Positions 45,248 through 54,807 of a DNA stretch of 64,000 nt are shown in pieces (the first letter of the stretch is position 1; each line of letters begins with the position of its first letter). The notes beneath the pieces were generated by a model. That model had not been told where the DNA came from and did not search any database. It was given only the letters and a program-made list of their open reading frames with translations. The stretch spans positions 248,001 through 312,000 of the forward strand of contig NZ_BPFJ01000003.1 of assembly GCF_019972115.1 (NCBI RefSeq), read 5' to 3'. The DNA comes from Sulfurovum sp. TSL6 (GTDB taxonomy: Bacteria > Campylobacterota > Campylobacteria > Campylobacterales > Sulfurovaceae). The position numbers and the translations under genes are program-made.

Positions 45248-45637
45248 CTACATACCCTTATCGCATTTTCCTGTTTCGCACTTCATAACAGAGGTTTCTT
45301 TTTTTGGTATCTGAAGGCTATTGTCAGAAGAACATTTTGTACTTAGTCTTCCAGTCTTCCTTACTCGAACACAAGCGTATAACTCTTTGGTTGTCATGGC
45401 TTTAAGTACACAGTCCCGCCTATTGTCATCTTCTGTGAGTTGGTTTAAAATATTCATTTTCTTTTTTACCAGTAGAGCAGAACCATCCACCATACTTGCT
45501 CCACATTTACCGGCACCACACTTCATGCCACCTTCAGTGAGCGATTTGGTTTTTTCTTTTTCATTACAGCCTGACAATAAAGTTATGGATGCAAGGGCAA
45601 CAAAGAGTAGGGTTGTAGTTAATAATTTAGGGTTCAT
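45248..45637 (-). CDS. Lipoprotein with two MKCxxGKC motifs
   Basis: 129 aa. Lipobox LLSGC gives a lipidated cysteine at 24. MKCGAGKC lies at residues 38-45 and MKCETGKC at 118-125, ideal soft-metal (copper/silver) ligands. The middle is helical and basic. The second motif with its preceding PKKE is nearly the same as one in the adaptor encoded at 48762. It is translationally coupled to the RND pump (4-bp overlap), so a periplasmic copper-handling role is inferred. Confidence 0.7.
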   Translation of the reverse strand: MNPKLLTTTLLFVALASITLLSGCNEKEKTKSLTEGGMKCGAGKCGASMVDGSALLVKKKMNILNQLTEDDNRRDCVLKAMTTKELYACVRVRKTGRLSTKCSSDNSLQIPKKETSVMKCETGKCDKGM

Positions 45638-48600
45638 TTTCTATCCTTAAGTATTTTTTTGAGTTTATGTTTCTCATACATTTCAAAGAAGATAGGTATA
45701 AGAAGTAGGCTAAGTACAGCAGAGGTTACTACTCCACCAATCATTGGTGCAGCTATACGTTTCATTACTTCCGAACCTACACCAGAAGTCATCATTATAG
45801 GAAATAATCCTGCTAAAATGGCAAAAACAGTCATAAGTTTAGGTCTTACTCTTTGTACAGCACCTTCATAGATGGCAGCATCTAAATCTTTGAAATTAAA
45901 TGCATCTCCTACTTTTTGACGCATTTCATCTACGCTTTCCTGTAGGTAGACTATCATCACGATGGCAGTCTCTGCAGCAATACCCAACAAGGCTAAGAAT
46001 CCAACAATTACAGCGATACTCATGTTAAAGTCTAACATTTGTATATAGATAAGTCCTCCTATTAAGGCAAATGGCAGAGTGAAGAAAACGATAAGTGTAG
46101 GTACCATAGTTTTAAGTGCAAAATAGATGAGTACTAAGATAATTAAGAGTATTGTGGGGATGATCCATTTGATCTTTTTCATCGCTGATTCAAGATATTC
46201 TGACTGTCCTGCCCATTCAAAATAGTACCCTGCAGGCAGCTTTAGATCAGCCAATACTTTCATAGCTTCTTCTTTATAGGTGACAACACTCATCCCTTGT
46301 TGTGGGGTAATGTACACAAAGGTCACTGGTGTTGCCATCTCAGATTTGATGACTGAAGCACTCTCTCTGTATTCGACTTTTGCAAAAGTCGAAAGTGGTA
46401 CAAACCCCAGTGCTGTCTTGACTTGAATGTTACGTATTGCATCTAGATTACGACGTTCTTCTTCTTCAAAACGCAGTGCAATAGGATAGCGTTCCAAGCC
46501 TTTATACATAGTAGTTATTTTTTTACCACCAATGGCAGCTGATGTATACTCTTCTATGAGCGATTTAGATATATTGTAACGCTGAAGGGCTTCTACATCA
46601 ATATTGATATCTATAAAGAAACCTGCACTTGCTTGATCAGAGAAAACAGATTGGGTACTTTTCATATCACGTAGTTTACGCTCTATCTCTAGGGCTACTG
46701 ATTGCAGTCCATCAGAATCTTTTCCAAAAAGTTTGATCCCTATAGGGGTACGGATACCTGAGAGAAGCATATCTATACGTCCACGGATAGGATAGGTCCA
46801 CGAGTTGACCAACCCAGGTATCTGTAGTGCTTTTTCCATTTCTGCTAAGAGTTTTTCACGTGTCATACCTGGACGCCACTGATCTTTAGGCTTAAAGGTA
46901 ATGATAGTCTCTAACATACCAAGTGGCGCTGGGTCAGTAGCAGAATCTGCACGGCCTCCTTTACCAAACACAGTGGCTACTTCAGGGAAACTTTTAATGA
47001 TTGCATCTGTTTTTTGAGTCAGTGCTTTACTTTGATCGACAGAGATCCCATAGGGTGTCACTGGCATATACATCATAGTCTGTTCATCAAGCATTGGCAT
47101 AAACTCCCAGTTTAACTTTTCATAAAGAGGTTCTGAAAAAGCGAGAAGCCCAATAGCTAGAGCGATAACCACATATTTGAGTTTTAATCCATAAATCAAA
47201 ATAGGATGGTAAAGCCAAATAAAAAAACGGTTGAGTGGGTTTTTACTTTCAGGGATGATATGCCCTCTAACAAAAAACACCATCAATACTGGTACCAAGG
47301 TTACAGAGAGTAATGCACCTGCTGTCATCGCAAAAGTTTTTGTAAATGCCAATGGTGAAAAAAGTAATCCCTCTTGTCCGTTGAGTGCAAAGATAGGTAA
47401 AAATGATACCACAACCAAGGCTAAGGCGAAGAAAATAGGACGCCCGACAAGCTGTGAAGACTTGACGAGAATGGCGATACGTTCAGCATTGTTAAGTTTG
47501 GCACCTTTTTTTGTTTCTTCTTTATGGATAGATTTATGGGCATTCTCTATCATCACAATGGAAGCATCTACCATGGCACCGATGGCAATGGCTATCCCTC
47601 CCAAGCTCATAATATTAGAACCTATACCAAAAAGTTTCATCAGTAAAAATGGTAGAGCGATGGTAAGCGGTAGCACGATAAGCATAATGATTATTGAACG
47701 AAAGTGCATCAAAAACAGCCCAATGATGATCACAACAATGATACTCTCTTCAAGAAGAGTATGTTGTAGTGTTTCAACAGAAGCTTCTATAAGTTCAGAA
47801 CGATCATAAGTAATCATGATATCTACATCTTCAACTTCAAGCTCTTTCATCTTTGTTTTAATACGGTTGATGGCAGAATAGACATCTTCACCATACCGTA
47901 CCATAACTATACCGCCGACGACTTCTCCTTCGCCATTAAGATCTGCCATACCACGACGTGCTGCAGGGACCATCTCTACACGACCTACATCGCCTAGCGT
48001 AAGAGGTACACCATCTTTGGTAGTAATGACAAGTTTTTGGATCTCATCGAGATCTTTAATGTACCCTTTTGCCTGTACCATCCACTCAAATCCATTTTGA
48101 ATGACAATACGCCCACCCGTATCATTATTGTTCTCTTTGAGTGTTCTTGCGATGTCTTTCACTGAAAGATTGTATTGGACCAATGCATCATTATTGACCG
48201 TTATTTGGTAGGTTGGAACAAAGCCACCAATGGTCGCAACATCACTGACACCATCGACACCCATAAGTGCGTACTTATAGTAGTAATCTTGCAAGGTTCT
48301 AAGTTCATCCAGTGTTTTTGTTTTAGAGGTAAGTGCATATTCATATGCCCAACCCACACCTGAAGCATCAGGTCCAAGTGTGACTTCCATGGTGTCCGGA
48401 AGCTGGCTCTGTATGGATGCGAGTTGTTCAAGTACGCGGCTTCTTGCCCAGTAAAGGTCTGTATCTTCTTTGAAAATGATGTATATAAGAGCATTTTCAT
48501 AGGTAGAAAAACCACGAACCGTTTCAATGTTGGAAATGGCAAGAAACTGTGAGACCAAAGGATAGGTTCCCTGGTCTTCTATAATTTCAGGGCTTTGTCC

Positions 48601-48765
48601 TTTCCATGTTACCTGCACGATGACCTGTGGAGGGGAGAGGTCAGGTAGTGCATCTAACGGCGTGTTTTTCATAGCCCAGACAGAACCGAGGATGAGAAAG
48701 AGTGTTGCCATTAAGACTAGAAATCGGTTTTTTACACTAAAGGATATAAGTTTTTCTATCATCAA
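45634..48765 (-). CDS. cusA: CusA-type heavy-metal efflux RND pump
   Basis: A 1043-aa HME-RND inner membrane pump. It shows the N-terminal NTPLDALPDLSPPQVIVQV, DASGVGWAYEYAL, MDASIVMIENAHK in TM4, the methionine-rich porter region (MLDEQTMMYMPVTPYG) and LLGIAAETAIVMIVYL in TM10. The methionines favour Cu(I)/Ag(I). It overlaps the genes for adaptor and lipoprotein, making a complete CusCBA-like operon. Confidence 0.93.
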   Translation of the reverse strand: MMIEKLISFSVKNRFLVLMATLFLILGSVWAMKNTPLDALPDLSPPQVIVQVTWKGQSPEIIEDQGTYPLVSQFLAISNIETVRGFSTYENALIYIIFKEDTDLYWARSRVLEQLASIQSQLPDTMEVTLGPDASGVGWAYEYALTSKTKTLDELRTLQDYYYKYALMGVDGVSDVATIGGFVPTYQITVNNDALVQYNLSVKDIARTLKENNNDTGGRIVIQNGFEWMVQAKGYIKDLDEIQKLVITTKDGVPLTLGDVGRVEMVPAARRGMADLNGEGEVVGGIVMVRYGEDVYSAINRIKTKMKELEVEDVDIMITYDRSELIEASVETLQHTLLEESIIVVIIIGLFLMHFRSIIIMLIVLPLTIALPFLLMKLFGIGSNIMSLGGIAIAIGAMVDASIVMIENAHKSIHKEETKKGAKLNNAERIAILVKSSQLVGRPIFFALALVVVSFLPIFALNGQEGLLFSPLAFTKTFAMTAGALLSVTLVPVLMVFFVRGHIIPESKNPLNRFFIWLYHPILIYGLKLKYVVIALAIGLLAFSEPLYEKLNWEFMPMLDEQTMMYMPVTPYGISVDQSKALTQKTDAIIKSFPEVATVFGKGGRADSATDPAPLGMLETIITFKPKDQWRPGMTREKLLAEMEKALQIPGLVNSWTYPIRGRIDMLLSGIRTPIGIKLFGKDSDGLQSVALEIERKLRDMKSTQSVFSDQASAGFFIDINIDVEALQRYNISKSLIEEYTSAAIGGKKITTMYKGLERYPIALRFEEEERRNLDAIRNIQVKTALGFVPLSTFAKVEYRESASVIKSEMATPVTFVYITPQQGMSVVTYKEEAMKVLADLKLPAGYYFEWAGQSEYLESAMKKIKWIIPTILLIILVLIYFALKTMVPTLIVFFTLPFALIGGLIYIQMLDFNMSIAVIVGFLALLGIAAETAIVMIVYLQESVDEMRQKVGDAFNFKDLDAAIYEGAVQRVRPKLMTVFAILAGLFPIMMTSGVGSEVMKRIAAPMIGGVVTSAVLSLLLIPIFFEMYEKHKLKKILKDRK

Positions 48766-49946
48766 TATATCCCGTTTATTTGTGCATCAGAATCCATCAT
48801 GAAGAGAGCATTGTTCACAAGTGTTTCACCTGCATGTAAACCTTTGGTAACTTCAAAATATTTGTTATCCAATGGTTTAACATTAATGATGACTGGTTCA
48901 TATTCACCTTTGAATTCTGTCGCAAGAAATGCATACCATATACCATTTTTACGCATAGCTGCTGTACGTGGGATAAGCAAACGTTTTTTTGATTTTGCAG
49001 TAGCATGCACCTTTGCATACATGCCGGGTCTTAAACTCTCTTGTGAATCATTGTTTAAAACAAGACGCAGTGTTGCTGTGGCTTCTTTAGTGTCAAGCAT
49101 AGGATAGAGTAGTGATTTGTGTGCTTTGAATGTTTTTTCCACACCTTTGGGCTTTACCATGAAATTCTCTAGCATCGGTAGCATTTTTAGTTCTTCTTGA
49201 AAGAGTTTCACTTCCATCCATACTTTTTCTAGATTTACAATCTTAAAGAGTCTTTTTTTTGATGTAAACGATGCACCTTGATTGATATTTTTTTCAAAGA
49301 TCCAACCAGAAATAGGTGCATAGACAGTTGTATATATATCTGCATATTTATCCGTTTCTATACATTTAATCTCTTTTTCATCTACACCGAGGAGTTTAAG
49401 TTTTATTTTTGCACTTTCAAGCATTTCAGGCATGGAGGTCTTTTTATTGTAATTGATAGAATTTAAGTAGTCTTGTTTTGCTTTGTATACTTCTGGTGAA
49501 TAGACTTTTGCCAGCGCATCACCCTTTTTTACTTTTTTATAAAGCGTATCAGCGTAAAGCTCTTCTACAAAACCATTGTACCAAGTAAGTACATCTACCA
49601 TAGCTGAATCTTCTGCAACGATATAGCCATAGTTGACTTTTTCTTTAGCAGTACTAAGCTCTTTGACTACGACAGTTTTGACATTGAAAAGTTGTTTTAC
49701 TGTTGATTTTGTTGGCGCGATTTCTTTCTTTGGAATAACTTTTGATTTATTGGCATCTCCGGAAGAACATTTTCCTGTTTCGCATTTCATAGCAGAAGTC
49801 TTAATCTCTTTTTTGGGTACGTTTTTTGTAACAGCACTTTCCTCTGTTACGTTTACCTGCTTCACAGTCTTCATGGTACTTTCTGCCAAAAGTGTAGAGC
49901 TTAATATGAAAGCCGATGCGACTAAAAGAGTGATGTTTTTTAACAT
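48762..49946 (-). CDS. cusB: CusB-type periplasmic adaptor with MKCETGKC motif
   Basis: A 394-aa membrane fusion protein joining pump and outer-membrane channel. A signal peptide of about 21 residues is followed by a disordered stretch with MKCETGKC at residues 53-60. Then come the barrel-sandwich part (NGFVEELYADTLYKKVKKGDALAKVYSPEV) and beta-barrel (APISGWIFEKNINQGASF). Classical CusB uses N-terminal methionines to take copper from CusF; here a cysteine motif takes that place. Confidence 0.88.
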   Translation of the reverse strand: MLKNITLLVASAFILSSTLLAESTMKTVKQVNVTEESAVTKNVPKKEIKTSAMKCETGKCSSGDANKSKVIPKKEIAPTKSTVKQLFNVKTVVVKELSTAKEKVNYGYIVAEDSAMVDVLTWYNGFVEELYADTLYKKVKKGDALAKVYSPEVYKAKQDYLNSINYNKKTSMPEMLESAKIKLKLLGVDEKEIKCIETDKYADIYTTVYAPISGWIFEKNINQGASFTSKKRLFKIVNLEKVWMEVKLFQEELKMLPMLENFMVKPKGVEKTFKAHKSLLYPMLDTKEATATLRLVLNNDSQESLRPGMYAKVHATAKSKKRLLIPRTAAMRKNGIWYAFLATEFKGEYEPVIINVKPLDNKYFEVTKGLHAGETLVNNALFMMDSDAQINGIY

Positions 49947-51139
49947 TATAATTCTCCTATGAGTGATTTTAATTTTGCTTGTGTTCTAAAGTATTCCGCT
50001 TTTATAGAAATACTTTCTTCTTCTAAGTCTAGTTTTTGTTCAAGAAGGTTTGTATAGGCGAAGAGATCTCCACCTTGTTGTATACTTGCTTGTGTAAGTT
50101 CAAACATGTGTTCGAGTTGAGGCAAAGTTTCATGGTTTAAAATGTTATAGATAGTATGTGCTTCGATGAGTTTTGCATACATAGTTTCAATGTCACTTTC
50201 TAATGATGACTGATAGTCCAAAGAGGCACTGGCAGCAGCTAGGACTTCTTTACGGGCAGCTTCAGTTTTTAATTTTTCACTACCATAAAGCGGGATAGTG
50301 GCACCTATCGTAATGCTTGCAAAGTCATTAAAGTCATTACGACTAAAATATCCCACTTTTACATAAGGATCAGGCATTGTATCGAGAGATTGTATCTCTC
50401 TGTTCGCATCAGCAACACTTTTTTGAGAAAGACTCATATGGTAGACTGGATTGTTTTCAAGTTTAGCAAGGTAATAGTGTAAACTTTTAGGCTTTTTCAT
50501 GGTTAGTGTAGTTGAGATTGAATTTATGTTAGCGTTCACCAAGTACTTGAGTTTTGCTTTTTGAGTTTTAAGCATCGCCTTATAGTTGGCAGCTTTTATT
50601 TTGACTTTGGTCAGAAGTAAACTGGCATTCATACTATTGGTATGGCTCTTACTTTCTGTTGAAGCATATGAAGTGTAAAGTTTGATGTTCTGTTGTGATA
50701 CTTCAATATATTTTTTTACTATATCGATACGTGCTTCTATCTCTTTTATAGTATATACAGTCATTCGTATCTCTTCGGCAAGTTTAACCTTAGCTGCATC
50801 ATAGGAATTAAGGATAACGTTTTTTTGAGCTTCTGTATATGTTTTACGTGCATCTAACTTACCAAACCAAGGGAATTTTTGTTTAAAATTGATGGCTTGA
50901 TACTGCATGGGTTCAAGGTCTCTACTGAAAGGATCTCCAAGTTGTATGTCATTAATGGTAAAGGATAGATCCGGATTTGAAAAGTTCTGAGACAGTGCAA
51001 TTTTCTCATCCATGGCAGAAAGGCGATGTTCAATAGCTTGCAGGGATGGATGTGCTTCTATCGCATTATTAATAAGTTGCTGTATACTTTGTGCATGCAC
51101 TATACCTATAGATAGTATAGTTAAGAGTATGATATGCAT
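49946..51139 (-). CDS. cusC: CusC/TolC-type outer membrane efflux protein
   Basis: A 397-aa outer membrane factor with signal peptide (about 16 residues). It shows the family repeat of two long helical hairpins: AHPSLQAIEHRLSAMDEKI and LAEEIRMTVYTIKEIEARI, later QSLDTMPDPYVKVGYFSRNDF. First gene of the operon; the GGAG leader and regulated promoter are upstream (51160-51200). Confidence 0.88.
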   Translation of the reverse strand: MHIILLTILSIGIVHAQSIQQLINNAIEAHPSLQAIEHRLSAMDEKIALSQNFSNPDLSFTINDIQLGDPFSRDLEPMQYQAINFKQKFPWFGKLDARKTYTEAQKNVILNSYDAAKVKLAEEIRMTVYTIKEIEARIDIVKKYIEVSQQNIKLYTSYASTESKSHTNSMNASLLLTKVKIKAANYKAMLKTQKAKLKYLVNANINSISTTLTMKKPKSLHYYLAKLENNPVYHMSLSQKSVADANREIQSLDTMPDPYVKVGYFSRNDFNDFASITIGATIPLYGSEKLKTEAARKEVLAAASASLDYQSSLESDIETMYAKLIEAHTIYNILNHETLPQLEHMFELTQASIQQGGDLFAYTNLLEQKLDLEEESISIKAEYFRTQAKLKSLIGEL

Positions 51140-51159
51140 GAGTCTCTCCTAAGTTATAA

Positions 51160-51200
51160 ATTATAGATATTTTATTTAAAAAGTGTGTACAAAGTGTGCA
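51160..51200 (-). promoter_or_regulatory. Promoter of cusCBA with GTGTGCA-type box
   Basis: GTGTGTA (51183-51189) and GTGTGCA (51194-51200) are direct repeats at 11-bp period. On the minus strand they take the -35 position, 17 bp from a TATAAT -10 (51165-51160). This is the layout of an OmpR-type response regulator activator site. Confidence 0.7.
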
Positions 51201-51362
51201 CATCATATTTTAGTTTATTTCATGTTTTATATGTAAAAGATAAGCTTTTTACTAGAGATTATACATTACGTATATAGGAGCTTTGTAGAGATGTTTTTAA
51301 AAAAATATTCAAAAAATTATAATAAAGAGCCACTTGTAAATTCAACTCAAAAAAGTAGCCAA

Positions 51363-51518
51363 TTATAGTTTGATTATGTTAGCGGATTGTATGGTAGCTT
51401 TGTTTGTTTCGGTCGTCACCTCATTTTTATGACTGACGTCCCCATGTGTCTACACCAGAGTAGGAGACAAAGCCAAGATAGCGATCTCAATATATTTGTT
51501 TGAGGTTATTGTTCTCAT
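51363..51518 (-). pseudogene. Truncated, amber-interrupted gene after the CDF transporter
   Basis: ATG 51518 overlaps the CDF stop codon (ATGA), the usual sign of coupling. The frame reads MRTITSNKYIEIAILALSPT, then TAG after LV, then THGDVSHKNEVTTETNKA, and ends at 51363. It looks like a signal peptide plus the start of a secreted protein. I infer an efflux adaptor because of the HGD-type histidine and charged start and the context, but this is uncertain. The remainder of the gene is gone. Confidence 0.55.
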
Positions 51519-52480
51519 GTTTTATTCTTTGTGTTTTGTACATGATTACTGTAGGATGAGTATACATTGACGGCTATATCAGATGCCTCTTTGTCGTCCA
51601 AACACTCTGTTTCAATCTGTATCGTAGAAAAATAGACTGAAAAATCTTTTTTCAACAAATTATGGATTTCTTTAAGTACCTCTTTTTGATCTGTTGTGTC
51701 TTTGACAAGCACATGCATTGATACAATATTTTTTCCGCTGGTTAAAGCCCAAACATGTGTGTGGTGTACATTCTCAACTGTATTAAATTTTTCTATGCTT
51801 TTTACCATTTTAGCCAGATTAAAATCTTCAGGAACAGTTTGCAGAAGAATATTTGTTGCTTCACGTATGATGCCCCATGAAGCCCAGAATAAAACTACTC
51901 CAAACAGCATTCCTAAAATCGGATCGATCTGATAAAAACCTGTGAATTTGATGACAAGAGCCGCAATAATAATAATGAAGCTACCTACAAAAGTTTGTAT
52001 GATGTGCCAGATCGCTCCTTTCATATTAAGATTGTTCTTTTGTTTTCCAAATAACAGCCATAATGCATAAATCTCAGTCGCAAGCCCACCGGCTGCAGCC
52101 CATAGCATAGGTCCGGTAGGGATTTCGATCGGAGCACGAAGACGTTGGTATCCCATCCAAAAAACATAGAGTGCCATAAGAAGTAAAAAGAGTCCGTTAA
52201 AGAGTGCACCGATGATTTCAGCACGGATCAAACCAAAAGTTGCATATTGAGAAGCTGGTCGAGTGGAGTAGTACCCTGCCGTCAGGGCAATCAAAACACC
52301 GCCAACAGCTGAGAAGGTATGAAAAGCATCTGAAATGACCGCTACTGAACCGCTCCAGTATCCTATGCTAATTTCAATGATAAAATATATACCGGTCAGC
52401 CATCCGGTTATTTTTAAGGCGCGTGCATCACCTGTAGGCATGCCGTGACTGAAATGTGCACTTTTCATTTCATTGTTCAT
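51515..52480 (-). CDS. CDF-family cation transporter with altered metal site
   Basis: 321 aa, six spans and a cytoplasmic tail, aligning with ZitB/CzcD: SGSVAVISDAFHTFSAVGG in TM2, the histidine-free loop, IWHIIQTFVGSFIII in TM5, and NVHHTHVWAL in the tail. CDF zinc pumps use HxxxD in both TM2 and TM5. Here they read HTFSA (H54, A58) and HIIQT (H159, T163), so both site-A aspartates are replaced. The substrate may therefore not be zinc. Confidence 0.85.
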   Translation of the reverse strand: MNNEMKSAHFSHGMPTGDARALKITGWLTGIYFIIEISIGYWSGSVAVISDAFHTFSAVGGVLIALTAGYYSTRPASQYATFGLIRAEIIGALFNGLFLLLMALYVFWMGYQRLRAPIEIPTGPMLWAAAGGLATEIYALWLLFGKQKNNLNMKGAIWHIIQTFVGSFIIIIAALVIKFTGFYQIDPILGMLFGVVLFWASWGIIREATNILLQTVPEDFNLAKMVKSIEKFNTVENVHHTHVWALTSGKNIVSMHVLVKDTTDQKEVLKEIHNLLKKDFSVYFSTIQIETECLDDKEASDIAVNVYSSYSNHVQNTKNKT

Positions 52481-52554
52481 CTTTTGTTCCTTTTTGTTTT
52501 ATATTAAATTGAACAGAACGATGTCAGGACAATTATTACTGAACAAGTAAATTA

Positions 52555-53001
52555 CTAGTCACGTGGTCGTGTAAATGTAAATTCGGCAATAGATTTTACT
52601 CCATTTTCTGCACGTCGTATTTCGACTTTTATTATATATGGTGTTACTTCGGATAACGTAAAGTAATTGCCGTAACTTATCAGGTCACCGTACATAGATT
52701 CAAGCTTCTTGCTTAGACCTTTCATTCCTAAAGGTATTACGGTAGCCTTTATTTTGGCATCGGTAATGCGTTCTCCTGATTTGTTATCAAAAAGAGCAAC
52801 AAGTATATGATAGGTATGTTTTCCATGTATCATATCTGTGGTGCGGTGCATATTTCCATGACCAACTATAAGTTGTGCCGGGATGACACCAAAGTAAACA
52901 CTCAGCCCATCAACCTTCTGATGACGTTCCGCATGCTCGGCCATTACTGAAGTCGTGGCAACCATTATGAATAAGAAAATAAATATTTTTTTATACAACA
53001 T
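52555..53001 (-). CDS. Secreted hypothetical protein (YtkA/FixH-like pattern)
   Basis: 148 aa. A signal peptide ends near VMAE at residue 22. The mature part begins with several histidines and methionines (HAERHQK, HGNMHRTTDMIHGKH) and continues as a small beta-sandwich (YHILVALFDNKSGERITDAKIKATVIP ... YIIKVEIRR). YtkA- and FixH-like domains have this strand order. It lies upstream of the CDF gene and probably shares the promoter at 53119. Confidence 0.6.
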   Translation of the reverse strand: MLYKKIFIFLFIMVATTSVMAEHAERHQKVDGLSVYFGVIPAQLIVGHGNMHRTTDMIHGKHTYHILVALFDNKSGERITDAKIKATVIPLGMKGLSKKLESMYGDLISYGNYFTLSEVTPYIIKVEIRRAENGVKSIAEFTFTRPRD

Positions 53002-53118
53002 TGCTGTCCTTTCTTTTTGTTGTCCTTTTCCCAGAGTACCACTCTTTTAAATAGGAGAAATACGATTGATAGATTTCTCTATTTACGGTATTCAAGCTAT
53101 TTTTATTTTATACATATG

Positions 53119-53136
53119 GTGTGTAAAGTATGTGCA
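53119..53136 (-). promoter_or_regulatory. GTGTGCA-type box upstream of the 148-aa gene
   Basis: GTGTGTA (53119-53125) and ATGTGCA (53130-53136) again have 11-bp spacing. It lies in the gap between this gene and the divergent methyltransferase; which of the two it controls cannot be decided, but the metal context favours the minus-strand pair. Confidence 0.55.
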
Positions 53137-53356
53137 GAAGTTTCTGAATAGGATTTTTATAGGTGCCAATATATAATTTTATAAGGTTTTGAAAATAGAA
53201 ATGGTATGATAAATAATCAAAGGCAAGCAGAGAAAATAAACAATGCCCATCAGTATAATAAAGAGTAGATTTGAAAGAGAGTATGGTTTGTTTAGCATTA
53301 GCCATATAAAATTGATGGATATTAAATGGTACACTATTCAATGCATGGAGGTAATC

Positions 53357-54013
53357 ATGGCTTTTAGTAAGATAGAACTTGTCAATTTGTATAATAAAAG
53401 AGCACAATATTACGACTTTACTGCAAACCTGTATTATCTCATTGGATACAGAGAATATTATTATAGAAAGAAAACTATAGAAGCTCTTAATCTCAAAGAA
53501 GGCGATACTGTATTGGAAATAGCATGCGGAACAGGTCTGAACTTTTCTTTACTCCATGATGCAGTAGGACCAAGCGGTAAAATTATCGGTCTTGACGTCA
53601 CAGACAAAATGCTTGAGCAGGCTCAAAAACGCATTGAGTCAAAGAACTGGAAGAATGTAGAACTCATAAATGCCGATGCGACCCAATTTAAATTCCCGAA
53701 AGGTTTAAATGGTGTATTCTCGACATTTGCCATAACACTAATTCCCGAATATGAACAGGTAATTAAAAAAGGAAGTGAATCACTTGTATCAGGGGGTCGG
53801 TTTGCAATCCTTGACTTTAAAAAACCAGAAAATCGTCCAATGTGGATTATAAAACTACTAGCCCGCGCAATGAGACCGTTTGGTGTGACTCTTGATCTTG
53901 CAGACCGACATCCGTGGGAAGCTATCGAAAAGTATTTTCAGATAAACTATTTTCAAGAGTTCTACTTTGGTTTCAGTTATCTCTCCGTCGGTGAAGCGAG
54001 AAAAGGTAGTTAG
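53357..54013 (+). CDS. UbiE/PmtA-like SAM methyltransferase
   Basis: 218 aa. ATG 53357 has a perfect GGAGG 5 nt upstream, so the earlier frame start at 53243 is rejected. SAM motifs are TVLEIACGTGLNFSLL, IIGLDVTDKMLEQAQKRI and the ADATQF acidic loop. The order resembles phospholipid N-methyltransferases and UbiE-type enzymes. It is the only plus-strand gene among the metal genes here; a membrane lipid role is possible. Confidence 0.8.
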   Translation: MAFSKIELVNLYNKRAQYYDFTANLYYLIGYREYYYRKKTIEALNLKEGDTVLEIACGTGLNFSLLHDAVGPSGKIIGLDVTDKMLEQAQKRIESKNWKNVELINADATQFKFPKGLNGVFSTFAITLIPEYEQVIKKGSESLVSGGRFAILDFKKPENRPMWIIKLLARAMRPFGVTLDLADRHPWEAIEKYFQINYFQEFYFGFSYLSVGEARKGS

Positions 54014-54113
54014 CAACGGAATAATAATTGAGTATTTGAGAAGCAACATACTATGGAGATAGGAGAACCAATGGACTAATCAAAGTTTTCTTTGTCCATT
54101 GTCCTCATTTAGA

Positions 54114-54800
54114 TTAAAACCAAAACCTCACACCCACCATTAAACTGGTTTCATCTATAGGATTGTATTCGCGGGTATTTCCAAATGTCTTTTCCCAGGT
54201 GACACCGATATAGGGTGCAAATTCACGTATAAATTCATAGCGTAACCGTAATCCTGCTTCTATGTTGGAGAGTCCGGAACCAATGTGCAAATCCGGATCG
54301 TCTTTTGTGTAGAGATCTGCTTCGAGTGATGGTGTGAGTATCAGTTTCTGTGTCAGCAGTGCTTCATACTCTGCATCTAAACGTAAACCGATATTCCCAT
54401 CTCCATTGACAAGCAGAGCTGCTCTTGTCTCAAAGTAGTAAGGTGCCAAACCTGAAATCGCGATCTCTCCCCATGTTTTGGATGCATCATCATTTTTGTC
54501 ATAGGCCAACCCTATCTGTACATCCCAAAACGGTGCTACAGCCCTGGAATAGACCAGTTCATTTTGGCTTGACTCCAAGCCGTCAGAAGTCGCTTCCCCT
54601 TCACTGTAGATGTAGAGTTTATTGATATCGTAGCCTATCCAAAAGCTGCCTTCCCACACTCTGGTATTTTCATCATTGTCCAGTACTTCAAATCGATCCA
54701 TAAGGAACATGGTGACCAATGGGTCATCCTCCATACTTGCCTGTGCAGTTTGCCCCAGGGCGATCATAGCCATCAAATTTAATACTATTTTTTTCATCAC
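54114..54800 (-). CDS. copB: CopB-type outer membrane copper resistance protein
   Basis: 228 aa with a signal peptide (ends near AQA, residue 20) and alternating beta strands ending in GVRFWF, as in outer membrane barrels. Compared with CopB/PcoB of Proteobacteria it lacks the long Met/His-rich N-terminal region and starts directly at the barrel (LVTMFLMDRFEVLDNDEN). It follows the oxidase gene by 7 bp, as pcoA-pcoB do. Confidence 0.85.
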   Translation of the reverse strand: MMKKIVLNLMAMIALGQTAQASMEDDPLVTMFLMDRFEVLDNDENTRVWEGSFWIGYDINKLYIYSEGEATSDGLESSQNELVYSRAVAPFWDVQIGLAYDKNDDASKTWGEIAISGLAPYYFETRAALLVNGDGNIGLRLDAEYEALLTQKLILTPSLEADLYTKDDPDLHIGSGLSNIEAGLRLRYEFIREFAPYIGVTWEKTFGNTREYNPIDETSLMVGVRFWF

Positions 54801-54807
54801 TGTTCCT

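Noticed and set aside
43936-45248. Target site duplication of the IS256 element
   Set aside because: Flanking octamers CTGGGAGT and GCTCTCAC differ, and shifting the ends by one or two bases does not produce a match.
47231-47809. 192-codon frame on the plus strand opposite cusA
   Set aside because: It lies wholly inside the conserved RND pump gene, has no leader and no recognisable domain; an antisense shadow.
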